64,000 nt of DNA, taken from contig CAVQBP010000001.1 of assembly GCA_963710745.1 (NCBI GenBank), positions 186,001 through 250,000 on the forward strand, written 5' to 3'. This document shows positions 34,759 to 44,040 of the stretch, one piece after another. The notes under the pieces are model-generated. The model was given only the letters and a program-made list of their open reading frames with translations. It made no database searches and had not been told where the DNA came from. Origin of the DNA: CAVQBP01 sp963710745. Its GTDB lineage: Bacteria; Bacteroidota; Ignavibacteria; Ignavibacteriales; Ignavibacteriaceae. Position numbers and translations under genes: made by a program. Numbering within the stretch: position 1 is the first letter of the stretch; each line of letters begins with the position of its first letter.

Positions 34759-36793
34759 TTACGGCATATTTTTTATCTCATCAACTACCTGAGGATTAGC
34801 TAAAGTAGTAATATCACCGACATCCTGTTTATTTGCGATAGCCGATAATACCCTTCGCATTATCTTTCCGGACCTGGTTTTGGGCATATCCGGAACAATC
34901 CAGACTCTGCCCGGTTTAGCGATAGGGCCAATCTCGCTTGCCAGTTTATCAGTAACCTTTTTTTCTATTTCTTTGCTTGGCTGGATACCAGGCTTGAGTG
35001 AAACAAAAATATGAGGGATTTTCCCTTTTACAGGATCAACAACAGGAACAACTGCAGCTTCACCAATTTCTTCCACAATTAATGCTGCAGATTCAAGCTC
35101 TTTAGTTCCCAATCTGTGACCGGCAACATTAATTACATCATCAATTCTTCCAAGAATACGAAAATACCCGTCCGGTCCTTCAACAGCACCATCACCGGCA
35201 AAATAAGGCCAGTCATGCCAATCTTTACTTTTAGGATCTTTGTTGTATCGCTGGTAATATTGTTTTACAAATCTATCATCATCTCCCCAGATGGTCAGCA
35301 TTCTGCCAGGCCACGGATTTTCGATACATATATTTCCTGCTTTGTTACTTCCCGCCTGAAGAGGTTTTCCATCATCATCAAAAATAATCGGATAAATTCC
35401 TGGCACACCGGGTCCTGCACTACCAGGTTTCATATCATGAATTCCAGGAATTGTTGAACATAAAAATCCTCCTGTTTCAGTCTGCCACCAGGTATCAACA
35501 ATTACGGCTTCTTTTTTACCGACAACATTATAATACCATCTCCACACTTCCGGTTCGATTGGCTCTCCAACTGTAGTCATATGTTTAAAATGGTAATTAT
35601 ATTTAGCCGGTTCATCAGGACCGACACGTCTTAACGCACGTATTGCAGTTGGTGAAGTATGGAAAATATTAACATCCAGTTCTTCGGCAATTCTCCATGG
35701 ACGTCCGGCATCCGGGTAAGTAGGAACACCTTCAAAGATTACAGATGAAGCAGCTAGTGCAAGTGGTCCATATACAATATACGAATGTCCCGTTATCCAT
35801 CCGATATCAGCCATACACCAGTAAACATCTTCAGGATGGATATCCTGAATGTATTTGGATGTACCGGTTACGTAAGCCATGTAACCGCCAATTGAATGCT
35901 GTGCTCCTTTAGGTTTACCTGTTGTACCGGAAGTATACATAAGAAATAAAGTTCCATTTGCGGCAAGTTGTTCTGGTTCAATACGGGCTCGTTTATAATT
36001 ATTGAGAATGTCATTAACTATAAAATCGCGTCCGTCAACAAGTGGTGTTTTGGCTGAATATTTTCCCGGATAGCGCTGCCAGATGAGAATCTTTTCTATT
36101 TTTTGTCCCTCTTTCATAGCTTCACTATAAGCTATATCGGCTTTTTCTTTGTGATCGATTAAATTTCCTCCACGATAATAAGCATCAGCAGTAATTAAAA
36201 CTTTACTCTTTGCATCAACGACTCTGTCAGCACAAGCTTTTCCTGAAAATCCGGAAAATACCTGTGAATGAATCACTCCTAAACGTGCACAAGCCAGCAT
36301 TACAATAGGGAGTTCAGGAATCATAGGCATATGAAGAGTTACAGTATCGCCTGCTTTTAAACCGCAGAAATCCCTTAGCAGAGCTGCAAATTCATTAACT
36401 CTCAGATAGAGTTCCTGGAAAGTTATATGCTGAATGGGTTCATCTTCCGGTTCGGGTACATAATGTAGAGCCGTTTTGTTTTTATATTTTTCTAAATGCC
36501 GGTCAACACAATTGTAGCATGCATTTAGTTTACCTCCGGTGAACCATTTGTAGAACGGAGGATTGGATGAATCCAGAATAGCATCATAAGGTTTGTACCA
36601 GTCAAGCATATCTGCATATTCTTTTAAAGCATTGAGGAAAATTATCTTTGTTAAACCGTTCAAGAATATTTTTATCTTTAACATTAGCCTGTTCAATAAA
36701 TCCGGCAGAAGGCACATAATAGCTTTCTTCTTTCCAATGAACAGCAATCTGTGATTCAGAAACTTCATTTTCAGAATTATTATTTTTATCCAT
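34759..36793 (-). CDS. acs: Acetyl-CoA synthetase, interrupted by a one-base frameshift near the 5' end
   Basis: AMP-forming acetyl-CoA synthetase, making acetyl-CoA from acetate, ATP and CoA. The N-terminal 57 codons (from ATG 36793, set by AGGAG) encode the family start HWKEESYYVPSAGF up to NFPQCFK. The frame then shifts by one base at an A4 run (plus-strand TTTT 36622-36625), and the family sequence goes on as EYADMLDWYKPYD. All later motifs are intact: YTSGTTGKPKGAQHS (A3), WWQTETGG, the A8 hinge, and PKTRSGKIMRR, where the Lys (codon 34864-34866) is the catalytic and acetylation-controlled residue. Corrected length is about 677. A sequencing error, a true mutation or slippage are all possible. 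Confidence 0.93.
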
Positions 36794-36818
36794 AAGATTA
36801 CTCCTAATTTTAAATTAA

Positions 36819-37406
36819 TTAAACAATTTTAGTCTGACCAACAGTAAGTATTACCCGGCCATAGGTTTCATTAAGAACCTGAGCGAAAGCCAGATAAATT
36901 GCTGAAAGACCGCAAATAATTCCTTCCCAACCGGCTATTGCGTGTATTGCTGAACTTCCGGTTGCGTCACCAAGAGCAAGCAGCCAGAATAAAATAAATA
37001 ATGTAAAGAAAACTACCTGCAGAGCCTTATTGTGCTTTAAAGTAGCAATCCACATGAAAAATGTAAAGAGTCCCCACATAAATAAATATGCAACCATGCC
37101 TCCTTCGGTAGCGGCACTAAACCAACCCCATTTAGGCATAAGGATTAAGAAAACAAGAGTTTCCCAAAATAATCCGTAAGAAGTAAATGCAGTTAAGCCA
37201 AACGTATTTCCTTTCTTCCATTCCATCCAACCGGCAAAAATCTGAGCCAACCCTCCGTAAAACAATCCCATAGCCAAAACCATACTTCCCAAATTATATA
37301 TACCTGCGTTGGCAAGGTTAAGAAGGACAGTAGTCATACCAAATCCTAATAATCCAAGAGGGGCAGGATTAGCAGTTGTATCAACAATTTTTGTACTTTC
37401 GGGCAT
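36819..37406 (-). CDS. Acetate uptake transporter, GPR1/FUN34/YaaH (SatP) family
   Basis: A 195-residue protein with six membrane helices. The N-terminal signature NPAPLGLLGFGMTTVLLNLA is diagnostic of the family (NPAPLGLxGFG). E. coli SatP carries acetate and succinate with protons. It lies 25 bases upstream of acs on the same strand, and AGGAGG precedes its start, so it is probably the first gene of the acetate unit. Confidence 0.93.
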   Translation of the reverse strand: MPESTKIVDTTANPAPLGLLGFGMTTVLLNLANAGIYNLGSMVLAMGLFYGGLAQIFAGWMEWKKGNTFGLTAFTSYGLFWETLVFLILMPKWGWFSAATEGGMVAYLFMWGLFTFFMWIATLKHNKALQVVFFTLFILFWLLALGDATGSSAIHAIAGWEGIICGLSAIYLAFAQVLNETYGRVILTVGQTKIV

Positions 37407-37826
37407 ATGGCCTCCTTTTATTTTAAATTGTTTAAAGACATATAGTAGAATGATTTTACATATTTTAAAAAGATTTTAAATACAATTGAAATGCTGAGCT
37501 TTTTATAGTCTAGTATTTCAGAAAGGTGTTGCAATGGTAAATTATCACTTCCCATATAAAAGGAGCAAAATTATAAGTTTTATCTCTTATTGATTTAGAT
37601 TTGACATAATCATTATTATGAATCTTAAATAATCGTAAAAATATTTAAAATAACATAATTTCCTGATCACATAGTTAATTTAACAAAATAATTTTTAATA
37701 GTGATAAATCATACTGCTTATTTTCCAATTTAAATAATACCAGAAAATTTTTATAAAGATTTTACTTCAGATGGATTTTTGAAATAAAAATTATAATTTA
37801 CTAATCAAATAATAGAGGAGTCTGAT
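37407..37826. other. AT-rich divergent intergenic region (420 bases)
   Basis: This gap separates satP (minus) from the DASS transporter gene (plus) and must hold both promoters. It is very AT-rich. I see no RNA gene, no convincing sigma-54 or TAnnTTTG promoter, and no coding frame longer than about 20 codons. AGAGGAG immediately before 37827 is the ribosome binding site of the plus-strand gene. Confidence 0.6.
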
Positions 37827-39419
37827 GTGAGTTTAGAAAACAACTACTCTTCCTCTATAGAGGGATTTGAAAAATATCGTCACATAACGGGATTTGTTCT
37901 GGGTCCAATTATTTTCTTTTTAATTTTATTTATAAGCACCCCGGAAAGTTTTATAAATAATGCTAAAAGCTTACTTCCTGCTTCTGCAACCGATGAACAG
38001 GTTTTGCAGCTTGCATACGGAACAAAAGTAACATTAGGTTTATTGCTGCTGATGGTTATCTGGTGGATTACCGAAGCAGTTCCAATTCCGGTTACAGCAA
38101 TATTACCCGGCATTGTACTCCCTCTTTTCCATATAACCGGAATTTACCAGGAAAAAATATTTCAATTTACCGGTAAAAATATTTTATCAAATTATGCCAA
38201 CCCTATAATTTTTCTTTTCCTTGCCGGTTTTTTACTTGCAGCAGCTTTACAAAAATGGAAACTGGATAAAAGGCTTACACTTTATATTTTAACCAGGGGA
38301 AATTTAGCCAACAATACTTCTTCAGTATTGCTGGGTATGATGAGTATTTCAGCTTTTCTTTCGATGTGGATCTCAAATACTGCCACTACAGCTATGCTTT
38401 TACCATTAGGAGCAGGCGTTCTTGCTCAAAGCAATAGTAAAATAGGGGAATCCAATTTTGGAAAATCTCTTATGCTGGGAATAGCCTGGGGTGCTTCAAT
38501 AGGAGGTGTAGGAACTATTATAGGTACTCCGCCTAATGGAATTTGCGTCTCCATTTTAAGTTCTTCGGGAATAAGACAGATAAATTTTATTGAATGGATG
38601 AAATTCGGGATACCTTTTGTAATACTTTTCATTCCTGTTGCATGGTTTATTCTTTTAAAAGTATTCCCGCCTGAAATAAAAAACATTCAGGGTGGAAAAA
38701 AACTTCTGATTGAGCAGCAAAATAAATTGGGTAACTGGACTAAAGCTGAGAAACTTACAATTACCGGATTTTTTATTACAGTATTTCTTTGGGTCTCAAA
38801 TCCCTTTTGGAATTATATTTTGCCGGGAACTGTTTCAGAAAATCTTAAATGGTTTGATGAAAATATAATTGCACTATTTGGAGTATTGATCTTATTTCTT
38901 TTACCTGTTGATTGGAAAAAACAGGAATTTGTGCTCGCCTGGCCGGACGCAAAATTTGTTGATTGGGGTACACTTTTATTATTTGGAGGAGGTATTGCTT
39001 TATCCGATGGTATGTTTAAAACCGGTCTTGCTAACTGGATGGCAAAAACTGCAGTCTCATTTTTAGGCTCACCATCTACTTTAGTAATAATGTTTGTTTT
39101 GATTATCCTCCTTGAACTGCTTACTGAAGTTACTTCGAATACTGCTGTTGTATCAATGATGATCCCGATAATTATTTCTATTGCACAGGGGACAGGGAAT
39201 GATCCGGTTGCATTATCGATAGCAGCTACGTTAGCTGCGTCCATGGCATTTATGCTGCCTGTGGCAACACCGCCTAATGCATTAGTTTACGGAACCGGCT
39301 ACATTAAAATAACCGATATGGTTAGGGGAGGGGTTGTATTAGATATTATTGCATGGTTCTTTACTGCAGTAATGGTATATTTTGTTGCTGATAAGCTCCT
39401 GGGAGTAATCTCTTTTTAG
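37827..39419 (+). CDS. DASS (SLC13) family sodium:dicarboxylate/anion symporter
   Basis: A 530-residue transporter with about 11-12 helices plus two re-entrant hairpins. Family motifs: SMWISNTATTAMLLPLGAGV (the SNT signature of the first hairpin and clamp), GTIIGTPPNG, then a second repeat with LLTEVTSNTAVVSMMIPIII (SNT again) and MLPVATPPNALVYGTG (the DASS signature near the C-terminus). The two SNT motifs bind sodium and carboxylate. The start is GTG at 37827 with GAGGAG upstream. Next to the acetate genes it may import succinate, malate or fumarate, but sulfate is not excluded. Confidence 0.92.
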   Translation: MSLENNYSSSIEGFEKYRHITGFVLGPIIFFLILFISTPESFINNAKSLLPASATDEQVLQLAYGTKVTLGLLLLMVIWWITEAVPIPVTAILPGIVLPLFHITGIYQEKIFQFTGKNILSNYANPIIFLFLAGFLLAAALQKWKLDKRLTLYILTRGNLANNTSSVLLGMMSISAFLSMWISNTATTAMLLPLGAGVLAQSNSKIGESNFGKSLMLGIAWGASIGGVGTIIGTPPNGICVSILSSSGIRQINFIEWMKFGIPFVILFIPVAWFILLKVFPPEIKNIQGGKKLLIEQQNKLGNWTKAEKLTITGFFITVFLWVSNPFWNYILPGTVSENLKWFDENIIALFGVLILFLLPVDWKKQEFVLAWPDAKFVDWGTLLLFGGGIALSDGMFKTGLANWMAKTAVSFLGSPSTLVIMFVLIILLELLTEVTSNTAVVSMMIPIIISIAQGTGNDPVALSIAATLAASMAFMLPVATPPNALVYGTGYIKITDMVRGGVVLDIIAWFFTAVMVYFVADKLLGVISF

Positions 39420-39434
39420 TCTTAGTATTTTGTA

Positions 39435-42400
39435 TTACTTTAAGATGCTTAGATAATATTCTGCTTTACCTTTTTTATTCCAGTTCGAATAAAGACTCAC
39501 AAGCTTTTGGACAACCTCTTTTGTATGAAAATCATTTTCCCCGAATTCTTTTTTGTAGGATGAAAGGCTTTCCAACAGTAAGTTTTCCGCTTTAATGAAT
39601 TCTTTTCTCTTCATATAAATCTCTCCTAATAAACTTTTTCCTTCGGCAATTCCCCAGATATCTTCATTAAAGTTTTTACTTAAAATCTCTAAGTTGTCTT
39701 GTACAATTTCATATGCTTTATTAATTGAATCCATTTTTAATAATAATTTACAATAGTCGTAATTAGTATTTATTGTACTTAAATTATTTTCACCAATTAT
39801 TTCTTTATACATATTTAAAGATAAGTTGTAAAGAGAATCTGCTTTTTTGTATTTATTCTCTTTTAAGGCAATTTCTGCTATACCTCTGTAACATCCTGCC
39901 ATAAAAGGGCTTTTATCCGTACCCATTGATTCGGCAGCAGCTTTCAGTACTTCTTTATTCAGAATTGCTACAGAATCATAATCATTTAAAGCAGATTTTA
40001 TGAATGATAATATCAAAAGATCGCTGGAATAGGTCAAATTCTTTGTACCGATTGATTTTTCTATTATCTGCATTGACTGCCTGATCTGATTTTCCCCCTT
40101 TTTATAATTCCCCTTTTTATAGTTAATAAATCCCAATTTATTAAGGCAAATAGCAACCGAAGGATGGTTTGGACCATTTAATTTTTTATGTAGCAGTAAG
40201 GCTCTTTCATAATATTTTTTTGAGGAATCATATTTTTCTTCTGCAAAATAAAGAAGACCTATATTAGAAATTGCATATGCCACGTCAGGATGGTTATCAC
40301 CAAGAAATTTCTTTCTCATATTAAGGACATTAACGAAGAGCTTCTTGGCTTCATTAAAATCTCCCTTAATTTTATAAACACTTGCAAGTCCCTGCAAGCT
40401 GTAGGCAACATCGGGATTTTCCGGTCCGCTTAGCTGCGTATCCATTGAAAGAGATGTTTTAAACATTTTTTCAGCTTCGTCATATTTCCCTCGGTCACGC
40501 AGTAATTCAGCAAGATTATATGTAGTAGTGGATATCTCCGGGTGAGGTTTATCTCCGTATAATTTTTTCTGTAATCTGAGGGTCTCATCAAACATTTTTT
40601 CGGCATCATCATAATTACCTTCTTCATGAAGCTCGAGTGCGAAATTGTTCATCATTGTCAGAAGTTCTTCATTATTATCTTTATTCTTCTTTAGTACTTC
40701 GATCGCTTTTTTATAATATGATTCAGATTTACTGTAATTGCCGGTTGATTTATATACCCAGGCTAAATTACCTATAATCCAGCCATAATTATTATCCTCT
40801 TTTAAAGAATTATTTTTATAGATGTTCAATGCTTTTGTTAAAAGGGTATCGGCCTTAGAGTATTCACCTTTATAGGTGTAAAGCTGACCAAGATCTCTCA
40901 GGCTTTTTGCTTCTTCCATGCTATTGCTGTTAAATTTATTCCTTATATCAAGAGCTTTTTTTAGAAGTATTTCTGATTTATCAAACAGACCAAGATTGGT
41001 ATATACACCGCCGATAAGGCTAAGCATTGTAGCTTTAACATCCGGCTGTCCCGATAATTCCTGGTCGATTTTTTGTGCGCCTTTGTCAAGCAATTCTCTT
41101 GCTGTTATTGTTTCACCCCGAGCTTCATATGGATCTGAAAGCTTAAAAATATTTTTCAAAAATTCTGAAACCTGTTCGGCTTTTTGTGCTTCATTTTGAG
41201 CTTTATCCCTTTCTTTTTTAAGCTGAATAAAATAAAAAGTTGTAAGCATTGCACCTATTAAAAAAATTGAAAATGCTGAGATGACAGCTATCTTATGACG
41301 AACAATAAATTTATTGGTCCTGTAATAAATTGTATTCTGCCTGGCAGATACCGGTCTTCCATACAGATAATTTTCTATGTCCTGTTGAAATTGTTCTGCA
41401 GACGAATATCTTCTTTCCTGTTCTTTCCTTAATGCCGTCAAACATATATTATCCAGATCCCCGGATAAAGTTTTAATTAATTTATCGATACCGGTTTTAT
41501 GTGCCCTGCTGATTTTTTCAGCTTTTATTTTATCTTTTAACTGCAATGATTTAATTGCCGAACTTGGTTTTGCCGGTTCGGTAAAACAAATAATTTTTTC
41601 TAATTCCAGGGGAGACTGAGTTTTAATCTCGTAAGCTTTTTCTCCTGTGATTAACTGATATAAAATTAATCCAAGTGAATATATATCTGTTGAAGTTGTA
41701 ATTGCCTCACCTCTGATTTGCTCCGGTGAGGCATATTCCGGAGTCATAACGAATAATCCGGTTCTTGTTAAAGCTGACTGTTCAAATGAATCGTCTTCGG
41801 TAAATACTTTTGCGATTCCAAAATCCAGCAGTTTAACAGTGCCATCTTTTTTAACTATTATATTGCTTGGTTTAAGATCTCTGTGTATAACAAGATTTTG
41901 ATGTGCATATTGAATTGCATTACATACTTTTGAAAATAATTTTAATCGTTCATTAATTGATAAATTATTTTTGTTGCAATACTCATAAATATTTTCTCCT
42001 TCAACATAATCCATAGTAAAATAAGGAAGGTTTTCCTCAGTTAAGCCGCCGTCAAGAAGGCGTGCAATATTTGGATGCTGCAGCCTGGCAAGTATTTGTC
42101 TTTCAAATTGAAATCTTTTAATTATCTCGCTGGAATTCATTCCGGGTTTAATTAATTTTAAAGCAACTTTCTGCTCAAATTGTCCGTCTGCTCTTTCTGC
42201 AAGAAAGACCGAGCCCATTCCTCCTTCGGCAATCTGGCTTATTATTTTGTAACTACCTATTATTGTTCCTTCATAATTTTTCCTTGGGGGTATATTTATT
42301 GCATCGGAAGCCTGACCTTTTAACACTGATGGAACATTAGTGTCAGCATCAATTAAAGAACGCACTTCCGCAAGCAGCTCAGAATCGTTTCCACATGCAT

Positions 42401-42488
42401 CCAAAAGAAACTCTGTCCTTTCAGGTTCATCAAGCTTTAAAGCTTCTTCAAAGATAATCCCTATTTTTTGCCACTGATCCGAATCCAT
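39435..42488 (-). CDS. Membrane-bound Ser/Thr protein kinase with TPR sensor domain
   Basis: A 1017-residue PknB-type kinase. The N-terminal helical segment resembles the WxxIxxIFEEALxLxxxER element common in these proteins (1-60). The kinase domain (about 78-345) has EGGMGSVFLAE, VALKLI (Lys), VIHRDLKPSNIIV and LLDFGIAKVF, all catalytic residues intact. One membrane helix (about 400-422) separates it from about ten TPR units (about 440-1010). The kinase is cytoplasmic and the TPR array is probably periplasmic. The ECF sigma gene lies upstream on the same strand, 309 bases away. Such kinase/sigma pairs (TIGR02999-type ECF) are known in Planctomycetes and Acidobacteria. Confidence 0.93.
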   Translation of the reverse strand: MDSDQWQKIGIIFEEALKLDEPERTEFLLDACGNDSELLAEVRSLIDADTNVPSVLKGQASDAINIPPRKNYEGTIIGSYKIISQIAEGGMGSVFLAERADGQFEQKVALKLIKPGMNSSEIIKRFQFERQILARLQHPNIARLLDGGLTEENLPYFTMDYVEGENIYEYCNKNNLSINERLKLFSKVCNAIQYAHQNLVIHRDLKPSNIIVKKDGTVKLLDFGIAKVFTEDDSFEQSALTRTGLFVMTPEYASPEQIRGEAITTSTDIYSLGLILYQLITGEKAYEIKTQSPLELEKIICFTEPAKPSSAIKSLQLKDKIKAEKISRAHKTGIDKLIKTLSGDLDNICLTALRKEQERRYSSAEQFQQDIENYLYGRPVSARQNTIYYRTNKFIVRHKIAVISAFSIFLIGAMLTTFYFIQLKKERDKAQNEAQKAEQVSEFLKNIFKLSDPYEARGETITARELLDKGAQKIDQELSGQPDVKATMLSLIGGVYTNLGLFDKSEILLKKALDIRNKFNSNSMEEAKSLRDLGQLYTYKGEYSKADTLLTKALNIYKNNSLKEDNNYGWIIGNLAWVYKSTGNYSKSESYYKKAIEVLKKNKDNNEELLTMMNNFALELHEEGNYDDAEKMFDETLRLQKKLYGDKPHPEISTTTYNLAELLRDRGKYDEAEKMFKTSLSMDTQLSGPENPDVAYSLQGLASVYKIKGDFNEAKKLFVNVLNMRKKFLGDNHPDVAYAISNIGLLYFAEEKYDSSKKYYERALLLHKKLNGPNHPSVAICLNKLGFINYKKGNYKKGENQIRQSMQIIEKSIGTKNLTYSSDLLILSFIKSALNDYDSVAILNKEVLKAAAESMGTDKSPFMAGCYRGIAEIALKENKYKKADSLYNLSLNMYKEIIGENNLSTINTNYDYCKLLLKMDSINKAYEIVQDNLEILSKNFNEDIWGIAEGKSLLGEIYMKRKEFIKAENLLLESLSSYKKEFGENDFHTKEVVQKLVSLYSNWNKKGKAEYYLSILK

Positions 42489-42555
42489 AATTCTTTTCCT
42501 GTTTTAGTAAATCCGAAACAATAAGAAAGTCATTTGATTGTTATTCAACTTTGTC

Positions 42556-42706
42556 GTCATTCATTGTCTTTGCTTCGCCGGTCTATGCCCGAAAGCTTTC
42601 GGGATTCGTGGAGGCAAGACCTTCTTTTAATGGTCTATTCACTGGTATTTTCCCGGTTTCGCAATTGAAGTAATGTCGAAGCCGAATTTTTCTTACAATG
42701 AATGAC
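42556..42706. repeat. Long inverted-repeat element between kinase and sigma genes
   Basis: Perfect 12-base arms GTCATTCATTGT (42556-42567) and ACAATGAATGAC (42695-42706) enclose 127 bases. The interior has a 16-base perfect palindrome, CCCGAAAGCTTTCGGG (42588-42603). It is richer in GC than the flanks and has no coding frame. It fills most of the 309-base gap and looks like a dispersed non-coding mobile or palindromic repeat, perhaps related in type to the element at 4338-4438. Confidence 0.7.
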
Positions 42707-42763
42707 AAAAAGAGACAAAAAATGGGAACTGAATGACTATTACAAAATTTTATCTTTTGATTA

Positions 42764-42791
42764 GATTAAGAGTAAGATTACGATTAAGATT
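42764..42791. repeat. Purine-rich GATTAAG-type repeat, copy 2
   Basis: GATTAAGAGTAAGATTACG followed by ATTAAGATT nearly repeats the stretch at 32122-32150. It lies just past the 3' end of the sigma factor gene (which ends at 42798 on the minus strand). Degenerate tandem units of six to seven bases. Confidence 0.5.
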
Positions 42792-42797
42792 ATTAAA

Positions 42798-43364
42798 TTA
42801 CAATGTCTTCTTCAATTCCCGGCTCAGCCATGCACGGGCAAGACGCCAGTCTCTTCTAACAGTAGGTACAGATATTCCGAGTACTTCGGCAATTTCTTCG
42901 TGTGTAAGTCCAACGAAAAACCAGTATTCAATTATTTTACTTTGTCTTTCATTTATTTTTTGCAATTGATTAAGTGCTTCATCAAGGGCAATGAGTTCTT
43001 CAGGTTTTGATTCACGCTTAATATTTTCATCGATAAATGTTACTTTAACATTTTCTCCGCCTCTTTTTTGGGCTTTATGCTGGTAAGCATAATTAATTAA
43101 TATTCGTCTCATTGCCTGCGAAGCAATTGCATAAAAGTGAGCCCGGTTTTGCCAATTTACCCTGGTTTGATCTACAAGCTTAAAATAAGCTTCATGGACA
43201 AGTGCCGTTGCATTGAGGGTATGATCCCGCCTCTCGCTTCTGAGATTTAAATGTGCAATCTGGTGGAGTTCTTTGTAAACTAAAGGCATTAATGAATCGA
43301 CAACCTGTTTATTGCCGTTTGTTAACTCAGCCAATAACTGTGTTATTTGTTCATTTTCTGGCAA
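42798..43364 (-). CDS. ECF-family RNA polymerase sigma factor (TIGR02999-like)
   Basis: A 188-residue sigma factor with region 2 (MPLVYKELHQIAHLNLRSE ... FKLVDQTRVNWQNRAHFYAI) and region 4 helix-turn-helix (LTHEEIAEVLGISVPTVRRDWRLARAWL). The block NATALVHEAYFKL is typical of the subfamily (PF07638/TIGR02999) that sits next to Ser/Thr kinases. No anti-sigma gene is present, which fits control by phosphorylation. The start is TTG at 43364 with AGGAAG upstream; an in-frame stop 12 codons earlier limits any extension. Confidence 0.92.
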   Translation of the reverse strand: MPENEQITQLLAELTNGNKQVVDSLMPLVYKELHQIAHLNLRSERRDHTLNATALVHEAYFKLVDQTRVNWQNRAHFYAIASQAMRRILINYAYQHKAQKRGGENVKVTFIDENIKRESKPEELIALDEALNQLQKINERQSKIIEYWFFVGLTHEEIAEVLGISVPTVRRDWRLARAWLSRELKKTL

Positions 43365-43524
43365 ATCGGAGACTTCCTGAATTTTTTTTAAATAATGTTA
43401 TCACTTTTACCATAAAATTCTGCGTATATCGATATAACCGGAAAAATTATAAAAGAAATGTCTAAAGATAATTTCAAAGTAGTAATTCAAAACAATTAAT
43501 TCAAATATAAGAAAGGATAAAAAA

Positions 43525-43869
43525 ATGGATAAAAAAGAAATCAACTTCATAAAATTGAATGGGGTTATTTTCTTATTAATCATTTTCCTTTATTCAGGCT
43601 GTACTAAAAATCCTGTTTCACCGGAAGCAGCTCAAAATGAACGAGCATCTATTAACAATTATATCCAGAAATTAAGTTATAATCCCGAATCAATCCTGGA
43701 TTATCAAAATACAGGAGGTCAAAGCACTTCCACTGAAGCTGTTTCATCAGATACTGCTACTTCAACATCCAGTTCTGGCGATCAGCAGGTAAACTGTATT
43801 TATACCACTTATAATTTAAAAGAAAATTTTGAAAATACAGCTATCCTTCGACCAATCTCCGTACAATGA
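43525..43869 (+). pseudogene. Truncated thiol-activated-cytolysin-like lipoprotein (N-terminal remnant)
   Basis: A 114-residue product with a lipoprotein signal peptide ending in LYSGC (lipobox Cys about residue 26). What follows resembles, from memory, the N-terminal region of Bacteroidota cholesterol-dependent-cytolysin-family proteins: a short helix INNYIQKLSYNPESIL, a Ser/Thr-rich linker, then NCIYTTYNLKENFENTAILRP. In family members this last motif leads into a GV-YPGALV strand and about 400 more residues, but here a stop comes after four more codons (ISVQ). No further cytolysin sequence is visible in any frame before 44041. The remnant call is inference; a short genuine lipoprotein is the alternative. 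AAAGGATAAAAAA precedes the ATG. Confidence 0.5.
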
Positions 43870-44040
43870 GGATTCTATGATAAACTGCTCTAATTGTAAC
43901 ATGAATCACAGTGACTGGATTGAAGTTTTTTTTTAAAGTGGTAATCCTTATTATAATTTCTGAACCCCATTAAAAAAGTATTCACTTAGAACTCTTTTCC
44001 AATATTTAAAAAATAAACATAAACAAAAAGGTTAGAGAAT

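Noticed and set aside
36615..36630. Programmed ribosomal frameshift in acs
   Set aside because: No conserved slippery heptamer in the right phase, no stimulatory structure seen, and no known acs frameshift. An indel is simpler.
36602..36793. Separate 63-residue minus-strand gene
   Set aside because: Its sequence is the Acs N-terminus and runs into the Acs frame after a one-base shift, so it was merged with acs.
38813..39244. 143-residue antisense ORF inside the DASS gene
   Set aside because: A shadow frame with no domain, no ribosome binding site and composition dictated by the sense helices.
43877..43936. 19-codon ORF after the cytolysin remnant
   Set aside because: Too short, no ribosome binding site, and no match to the missing cytolysin part.
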